A DNA stretch of 11,152 nucleotides, from contig JAFGXK010000200.1 of the NCBI GenBank assembly GCA_016936695.1, positions 1 through 11,152 of the forward strand, written 5' to 3'. The DNA comes from Bacteroidales bacterium. GTDB taxonomy: Bacteria > Bacteroidota > Bacteroidia > Bacteroidales > VadinHA17. The position numbers and the translations under genes are program-made. Of this stretch, positions 7,793 to 11,152 are shown in pieces. Under the pieces are notes generated by a model that was not told where the DNA came from, made no database searches, and saw only the letters and a program-made list of their open reading frames with translations. Each line of letters starts with the position of its first letter. Position 1 is the first letter of the stretch.

Positions 7793-7991
7793 TACCAATA
7801 GTTTAATTAAATTAATAACAATTCCTTCCGATATTCTTATAAAAAAGAACCATCGGTGAAACTTCTGCAAAATAAGAAATTGTTTGTTCAAAAAAAATCA
7901 CTAAATTACTAACAATTGAAAATTTAGTTTGTAACCAACATGGACTATTTTAATTAATTATTGTTCAAACTATTACAAAATTTTAACAATT
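7793..7991. other. AT-rich divergent intergenic region
   Basis: These 199 nt separate the - strand lipoprotein remnant/barrel genes from the + strand dodecin gene and must hold promoters for both directions. No clean TTTG/TAnnTTTG promoter pair with normal spacing was found; TTAGTTTG at 7924-7931 (+) and TTATTTTG on the - strand near 7869-7876 are one-mismatch -7-like matches without a proper -33 partner. No convincing gene is present. Confidence 0.5.
7960..7990. repeat. Imperfect inverted repeat abutting the dodecin start
   Basis: ATTGTTCAAA (7960-7969) and TTTTAACAAT (7981-7990) are inverted copies matching at 9 of 10 positions, separated by 11 nt and ending one base before the ATG at 7992. 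It could be an operator or an mRNA hairpin limiting initiation, but the region is so AT-rich that a chance match is possible. Confidence 0.3.
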
Positions 7992-8198
7992 ATGGCTGTA
8001 CTAAAAGTTATTGAGGTCATGTCTTCTTCAGAGAAAAGCTGGGAAGATGCAACTGCTGCGGCCGTGAAAAATGCAGCAAAAACCGTTAAGGAGATCCGCT
8101 CAGTTTATGTTCAGGATATGAGCGCAGTGGTCAACAAAAACCTTATCACTGAATTTCGTGTTACCGTTAAGATCACTTTTGAAATCATTGCTGACTGA
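7992..8198 (+). CDS. Dodecin family protein
   Basis: A 68-residue protein covering the full dodecin length, with the MAVxKVIEVxxxSxxSWEDA opening, an amphipathic helix (about 17-34), then two long antiparallel strands (36-47 and 52-66). Dodecins assemble into hollow dodecamers that bind and buffer flavins in the cytoplasm. In structurally studied archaeal and Thermus dodecins a Trp at the start of strand 2 stacks on the flavin; here the aligned position, in IRSVYV (35-40), is Ser37, as I recall is common in bacterial dodecins of this subtype, so flavin binding is uncertain. The next gene is 88 nt downstream on the same strand. No Shine-Dalgarno; AT-rich leader. Confidence 0.92.
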   Translation: MAVLKVIEVMSSSEKSWEDATAAAVKNAAKTVKEIRSVYVQDMSAVVNKNLITEFRVTVKITFEIIAD

Positions 8199-8216
8199 TC
8201 GGCGAAAATGATCAGT
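8194..8216 (+). promoter_or_regulatory. Hairpin overlapping the dodecin stop codon
   Basis: ACTGATC (8194-8200) and GATCAGT (8210-8216) form a perfect 7-bp stem with a 9-nt loop, and the stem contains the TGA stop. No T run follows, so it is not a standard terminator; it might act as an mRNA processing or stability element between dodecin and the downstream gene. Function unproven. Confidence 0.35.
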
Positions 8217-8286
8217 TTGGTAAGAAGGTAGAAATCAGATTGCACAACACAGACAAATCTGAATTATTAATCTAAATTTTGAAATT

Positions 8287-8748
8287 ATGGGACTAATTTC
8301 GTTCATTAAGAATGCAGGAGACAAACTCTTCAAATCAGAGGAAAAGAAAGAACAGGAAAAGGCTGATCTGATCCTTTTGCACATCAAAAAATTCGGATTC
8401 GACACCAGTGATATCCAGGTAAAGGTTGAGGACGATAAGGTAATCCTCATGGGAAGTGTTGATAACATTAACGACAAGAACAAGGTAATTGTAACTGCAG
8501 GAAACGTTGATGGCATAGCAAAGGTCGACGACTGGCTGGTTGTAAAGAACCCGCCTGTTGTAGCTCCTCCGCCTCCTGAAAAACAGTATTATACAGTGAA
8601 AAAGGGAGATTACCTCTCGAAGATCTCAAAAGAGGTTTACGGCGATGCCAAGAAATACAATGTCATTTTCGAGGCAAACAAACCAATGCTCAAGGATCCC
8701 GACCTGATTTATCCCGGACAGGTCCTTGTAATACCGCCGCTCAAGTAA
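8287..8748 (+). CDS. kbp: BON-LysM protein, Kbp/YgaU-like potassium-binding protein
   Basis: A 153-residue protein close in length and layout to E. coli Kbp (YgaU, 149 residues). It opens with MGLISFIKNAGDKLF, resembling the E. coli start. A BON domain spans about 25-88 (with GNVDGIAKVDD at 72-82), a proline-rich linker 89-98, and a LysM domain 101-151, where YTVKKGDYLSKISKEVYG and FEANKPMLK closely parallel the E. coli protein. E. coli Kbp binds K+ specifically and changes conformation on binding; it is cytoplasmic and linked to growth at high osmolarity and K+. No signal peptide is present here either, so the LysM is unlikely to act on peptidoglycan. The role is inferred from family resemblance. 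It is probably cotranscribed with dodecin and ends at the terminator at 8772-8812. Confidence 0.88.
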   Translation: MGLISFIKNAGDKLFKSEEKKEQEKADLILLHIKKFGFDTSDIQVKVEDDKVILMGSVDNINDKNKVIVTAGNVDGIAKVDDWLVVKNPPVVAPPPPEKQYYTVKKGDYLSKISKEVYGDAKKYNVIFEANKPMLKDPDLIYPGQVLVIPPLK

Positions 8749-8771
8749 TCCGGTGACAGATGGTCTGAAAT

Positions 8772-8812
8772 AAAAAAGGGGGTGCTGCATCTGCAACACC
8801 CCCCTGTTTTTT
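8772..8812. terminator. Bidirectional intrinsic terminator between convergent genes
   Basis: GGGGGTG (8778-8784) pairs with CACCCCC (8797-8803); after a C/A mismatch the stem continues TGC/GCA (8786-8788 with 8793-8795) to an ATCT loop. A run of six A precedes it (8772-8777) and TGTTTTTT follows (8805-8812), so it can end transcription of the Kbp-like gene on + and of the charged repeat protein on -. Confidence 0.88.
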
Positions 8813-8824
8813 AAGAGCGCCTGA

Positions 8825-9211
8825 TCAGGCTTCCTCCTGTTTTTCCCCTTCGGCACTCTTTTTCTTGATATTCTCTGCAATATCCTCAAGCTTGTCAGCC
8901 GTTTTTACAGCAGTCTTTTTCCCGAATTCCTTCATCTTCGACACTGCATCTTCGGTCTTATCCTCAACCTTGTCAGCAAATGCCTCAAGCTTCTCCTTCA
9001 CTCCGCTCTCCTTTATGTCTTCAATTTTATCTTCCACATAATCCTCTGCTTTTTCATAGGTTTCCTTAACCTTCTTGAAAGCCTGGGTCTGCTTAACATC
9101 GTCAACCTTGTCATCAATATAATCATCTGCCTTGTTGAACAGTTTTTTAGCTTTGTCCAGCAAGCTTTCCTTTTTTGGTTCAACTGGTTCCTGATTCTTA
9201 TTTTCTTCCAT
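8825..9211 (-). CDS. Highly charged helical repeat protein (LEA/YtxH-like)
   Basis: A 128-residue protein made mostly of Lys, Glu, Asp and Ala, with no signal peptide or membrane segment and a predicted continuous amphipathic helix or coiled coil. Three related copies of a nine-residue unit are visible: YIDDKVDDV (31-39), YVEDKIEDI (58-66) and KVEDKTEDA (81-89), with a weaker DKLEDI at 107. The composition resembles YtxH-like and LEA/apolipophorin-like stress proteins, but no family can be assigned firmly because low-complexity charged helices resemble each other by chance. It converges on the Kbp-like gene with a shared terminator. Start ATG 9211 is the only reasonable one; the leader is AT-rich. 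Confidence 0.75.
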   Translation of the reverse strand: MEENKNQEPVEPKKESLLDKAKKLFNKADDYIDDKVDDVKQTQAFKKVKETYEKAEDYVEDKIEDIKESGVKEKLEAFADKVEDKTEDAVSKMKEFGKKTAVKTADKLEDIAENIKKKSAEGEKQEEA

Positions 9212-9356
9212 TTGTTTTAGGTTTTAATTCAACTAAATATTTTTATCGCTTTTTTATATTGAGCGAACAATAAAGTTAGAAAAATAAATAATATCAGCTT
9301 GCATAAGCATACCAAATTAATTATTCTGCTTTATCTTTAAAAATTGTTTTTTGCCA

Positions 9357-9935
9357 ATGGAAAAGGAGATTATTACAGCAATAGCGATAGGCATTGGATT
9401 GAGCGCCAGCTGCGGGTTCAGGGTGTTTGTCCCGATGCTTATCGCCAGCATTGCAGCCAGGATGAACATATTTCCCGTTACGGAAGAATTTCAATGGCTG
9501 GCTAGCTGGCCTGCCATAATAAGCTTCGGGACAGCCACTGCTGTTGAAATCCTTGCCTACTATATCCCTTTTGTCGACAACCTGCTGGATACAATTACAA
9601 CTCCACTTGCTGTAGGAGGAGGAACAATTCTTCTTACATCGGTGCTTCCGATCGACAATGAGCTCCTCAGATGGGTTTCAGGATTTATCTTTGGCGGTGG
9701 AGCCGCTGCAACAGTGCAGGGAGGAACCGTACTTACAAGGCTTGCTTCGACAAAGCTGACCGCCGGTGTTGGAAATGCCGTGGTCGCAACCGGCGAACAT
9801 GCAGCTGCTTTCGGAACTTCGGTTCTGTCCTTGTTCATACCTTTCTTAATATCTTCTGTTGTAATAATTCTGATTTTTTATTTCATCACTAAATTCGGGA
9901 AAAAACTATTTTTGAAACCCCGGCCTGAAAAATGA
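9357..9935 (+). CDS. DUF4126 family membrane protein
   Basis: A 192-residue integral membrane protein starting at ATG 9357; a TTG six bases upstream is in frame but unnecessary. Recognised as DUF4126 by SASCGFRVFVP (16-26), WLASWP (47-52) and AYYIPFVDNLLDT (67-79), followed by TPLAVGGGT (82-90). Hydrophobic segments lie at about 5-35, 52-72, 83-98, 106-122 and 157-178, with a basic C-terminal tail. The small-residue-rich central part (GGGAAATVQGG, TAGVGNAVVATGEHAAAFG) suggests tightly packed helices. The biochemical function of the family is unknown to me. A ZIP metal transporter gene follows after 34 nt on the same strand, making an operon and a possible ion-related role plausible, though that is inference. 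Confidence 0.88.
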   Translation: MEKEIITAIAIGIGLSASCGFRVFVPMLIASIAARMNIFPVTEEFQWLASWPAIISFGTATAVEILAYYIPFVDNLLDTITTPLAVGGGTILLTSVLPIDNELLRWVSGFIFGGGAAATVQGGTVLTRLASTKLTAGVGNAVVATGEHAAAFGTSVLSLFIPFLISSVVIILIFYFITKFGKKLFLKPRPEK

Positions 9936-9969
9936 CAAAGGCCATCCAATACTATTATATTCCAGGACC

Positions 9970-10779
9970 ATGAATACCGAAAATCTTATTTTTGCCCTTG
10001 GACTTACGATTTTTGCTGGTCTCTCGACCGGTGTTGGTAGTCTGATGGCATTCTTATCCAAAAAATTCAACCCCAAATTCCTGGCAGGGGCCCTCGGTTT
10101 TTCAGCCGGTGTGATGATCTATGTTTCCCTGATCGAAATTTTCGCCAAGGCTAAAGACTCTTTGGTAATCTCTTTCGGAGCCACAACAGGATACTGGTAT
10201 ACAGTCATTTCATTCTTCGCGGGAATTGCAATTATCGCAATAATTGACAAACTTATCCCTTCATACGAAAACCCTCACGAAATAAAAAATATTGTTGCCG
10301 GCAACCAGAAGGATAAAAACAATGAAACCAGGCTGATGAGAATGGGGGTGTTTTCTGCCATCGCCATAGCTATCCACAACTTCCCTGAAGGACTTGCTAC
10401 CTTTCTTGCCGCCATGACCGACCCAACTCTTGGAATAAGCATTACGGTTGCAGTTGCAATCCACAATATCCCCGAAGGAGTGGCTGTTTCCGTACCAATT
10501 TACTATGCCACTAAAAGCAGGAAAAAAGCATTCTGGCTGTCGTTCCTTTCAGGACTGGCCGAACCCGTCGGGGCCCTTATCGGCTTCTTCATCCTGCGGC
10601 ATTTTATCAATGATGCAACATTCGGTGTAATTTTCGGAGCTGTGGCAGGAATAATGGTCTACATCTCGCTTGATGAACTTCTGCCGACCGCAGAGGAATA
10701 CGGGGAACATCATATAGCTATCGGAGGACTGATCGCCGGGATGCTCATAATGGCACTGAGCCTGCTTATGTTCGCCTGA
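9970..10779 (+). CDS. zupT: ZIP family divalent metal transporter, ZupT-like
   Basis: A 269-residue inner-membrane protein with about eight hydrophobic segments. The two metal-site signatures of ZIP/ZupT proteins are present: HNFPEG (136-141) and HNIPEG (165-170), on the helices that form the binuclear transport site. SAGVMIYVSLIEI (45-57) and AGIMVYISLDELLP (226-239) match the other conserved ZupT helices. The cytoplasmic loop at about 97-123 is charged and has only one His, shorter in His than in eukaryotic ZIPs. E. coli ZupT imports zinc and also iron, manganese and cobalt; similar broad uptake is expected here. Full length, no defects. The start follows the DUF4126 stop by 34 nt; no riboswitch or metal-regulator operator was recognised in that gap. 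Confidence 0.92.
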   Translation: MNTENLIFALGLTIFAGLSTGVGSLMAFLSKKFNPKFLAGALGFSAGVMIYVSLIEIFAKAKDSLVISFGATTGYWYTVISFFAGIAIIAIIDKLIPSYENPHEIKNIVAGNQKDKNNETRLMRMGVFSAIAIAIHNFPEGLATFLAAMTDPTLGISITVAVAIHNIPEGVAVSVPIYYATKSRKKAFWLSFLSGLAEPVGALIGFFILRHFINDATFGVIFGAVAGIMVYISLDELLPTAEEYGEHHIAIGGLIAGMLIMALSLLMFA

Positions 10780-10802
10780 AAACATTAGAATTTTTATCGA
10801 TT

Positions 10803-10825
10803 AACAATATGTGGGTTATTGTTTT
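10803..10825 (+). terminator. Weak AT-rich hairpin after zupT (possible terminator)
   Basis: AACAATA (10803-10809) pairs perfectly with TATTGTT (10817-10823) around a 7-nt loop, and two further T continue the run into TTTTACG. The stem contains a single G-C pair, so it is weak; position 24 nt after the zupT stop is its main support. Confidence 0.35.
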
Positions 10826-10938
10826 ACGACAAATTTTTTACCTGAAACAATAAGATATTTAAGACAGTAAAGACAATTTAATAAAGGACTAAACACAGCC
10901 CGGCTGGTTGCCAGATTCTGTATAGCCAATCCAAAGCA

Positions 10939-11152
10939 ATGAAAAAAACAGTTTTTCTGCTCCAATTACTATTGCTTGCCCTTTCCGGGAATGCAGCTCT
11001 TTCAATGGAAATGACCTCACAATCAGGAGACACGGCAAAAATAAACGGACAGGCTTCGGCATGGATAAACGGCAACTACAATAAAGACTTCTCATTTGCG
11101 TCAGGGGTCCGTTATATACCCTCCGCTTATTATGGTGTGAGAACCAGGGGCA
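10939..11152 (+). CDS. N-terminus of a probable outer-membrane protein (3' partial)
   Basis: The frame opens at ATG 10939 and runs 71 codons to the right edge without a stop. It begins with a signal peptide (MKKTVFLLQLLLLALSGNAA). The mature start has DTAKINGQASAWINGNYNKD and then SGVRYIPSAYYGVRTRG, a GQxSxW...RYIPxxxY pattern I associate with uncharacterised Bacteroidetes beta-barrel proteins. That assignment is tentative since the body is missing. The 159-nt leader after zupT suggests a separate transcription unit. Confidence 0.65.
   Translation, partial: MKKTVFLLQLLLLALSGNAALSMEMTSQSGDTAKINGQASAWINGNYNKDFSFASGVRYIPSAYYGVRTRG

Noticed and set aside
7793..7891. N-terminal extension of the lipoprotein remnant to an ATG at 7891
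   Set aside because: It would put 33 residues before a classical lipoprotein signal peptide; the internal ATG at 7792 is the natural start.
9351..9356. TTG start for the DUF4126 protein adding Met-Pro
   Set aside because: The ATG at 9357 is six bases on, fits family N-termini and needs no alternative start.
9560..9838. Open frame on the - strand inside the DUF4126 gene
   Set aside because: Proline/serine/threonine-rich shadow of the coding strand with no recognisable protein features.
9936..9969. Riboswitch or metal operator before zupT
   Set aside because: Only 34 nt, with no stable stem or recognisable inverted repeat.
10896..10920. Short GC-rich inverted repeats (CAGCC/GGCTG, CTGG/CCAG) before the last gene
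   Set aside because: Stems of 4-5 bp with tiny loops are expected by chance and have no terminator or operator features.
1..11152. CRISPR arrays, tRNA/rRNA genes, IS elements, toxin-antitoxin or phage-defence genes
   Set aside because: No regularly spaced repeats, RNA-gene signatures, transposase frames or defence-type domains were found on either strand.

Overview
The window looks like a chromosomal segment of a Bacteroidetes bacterium, most likely Bacteroidales or a relative. The reasons are a secreted peptidase ending in a type IX secretion (T9SS) sorting domain, lipoproteins and small beta-barrel proteins of the kinds common in that phylum, AT-rich leaders without Shine-Dalgarno sequences, and the end of a GH92 alpha-mannosidase gene beside a Ser-type sulfatase. 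No rRNA, tRNA, insertion sequence, integrase or CRISPR array was seen.

Region 1 (1-2848, + strand) is the end of a glycan-degradation cluster: the C-terminus of a GH92-type glycosidase, a heparan-N-sulfatase-like (S1_8-like) sulfatase 6 nt later, and a geranylgeranyl-reductase-family flavoprotein whose ATG overlaps the sulfatase stop (ATGA). The first two could remove sulfate and mannose from one glycan. The flavoprotein does not obviously belong to that task.

Region 2 (2997-6844, + strand) is a tightly coupled pair: a small unrecognised lipoprotein and a 1075-residue M4 (thermolysin-like) metallopeptidase with propeptide, catalytic domain, beta-propeller-like region, PKD domain and T9SS tail. 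A 56-residue two-helix membrane protein follows. The layout resembles protease/inhibitor-lipoprotein pairs known in T9SS bacteria, but an inhibitor role is only a hypothesis.

Region 3 (6872-7792, - strand) has a small outer-membrane beta-barrel gene with its own terminator. Just upstream lies what appears to be the wreck of a glycine-zipper/OmpA-type lipoprotein gene: signal peptide and lipobox kept, then a stop, the start of the zipper, and a short out-of-frame C-terminal scrap.

Region 4 (7960-9211) holds small soluble stress or homeostasis proteins: a dodecin and a Kbp/YgaU-like BON-LysM protein on +, facing a highly charged repeat protein on -, with a bidirectional terminator between them.

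Region 5 (9357-10779, + strand) is a DUF4126 membrane protein followed 34 nt later by a ZupT-like ZIP metal transporter. At the right edge (from 10939) a signal-peptide-bearing, probably outer-membrane protein begins and is cut by the window.

Most of this is ordinary core or accessory Bacteroidetes content. The items most worth a second look are the lipoprotein/M4 peptidase pair, the decayed lipoprotein gene, the sulfatase/flavoprotein coupling and the DUF4126-ZupT pair.
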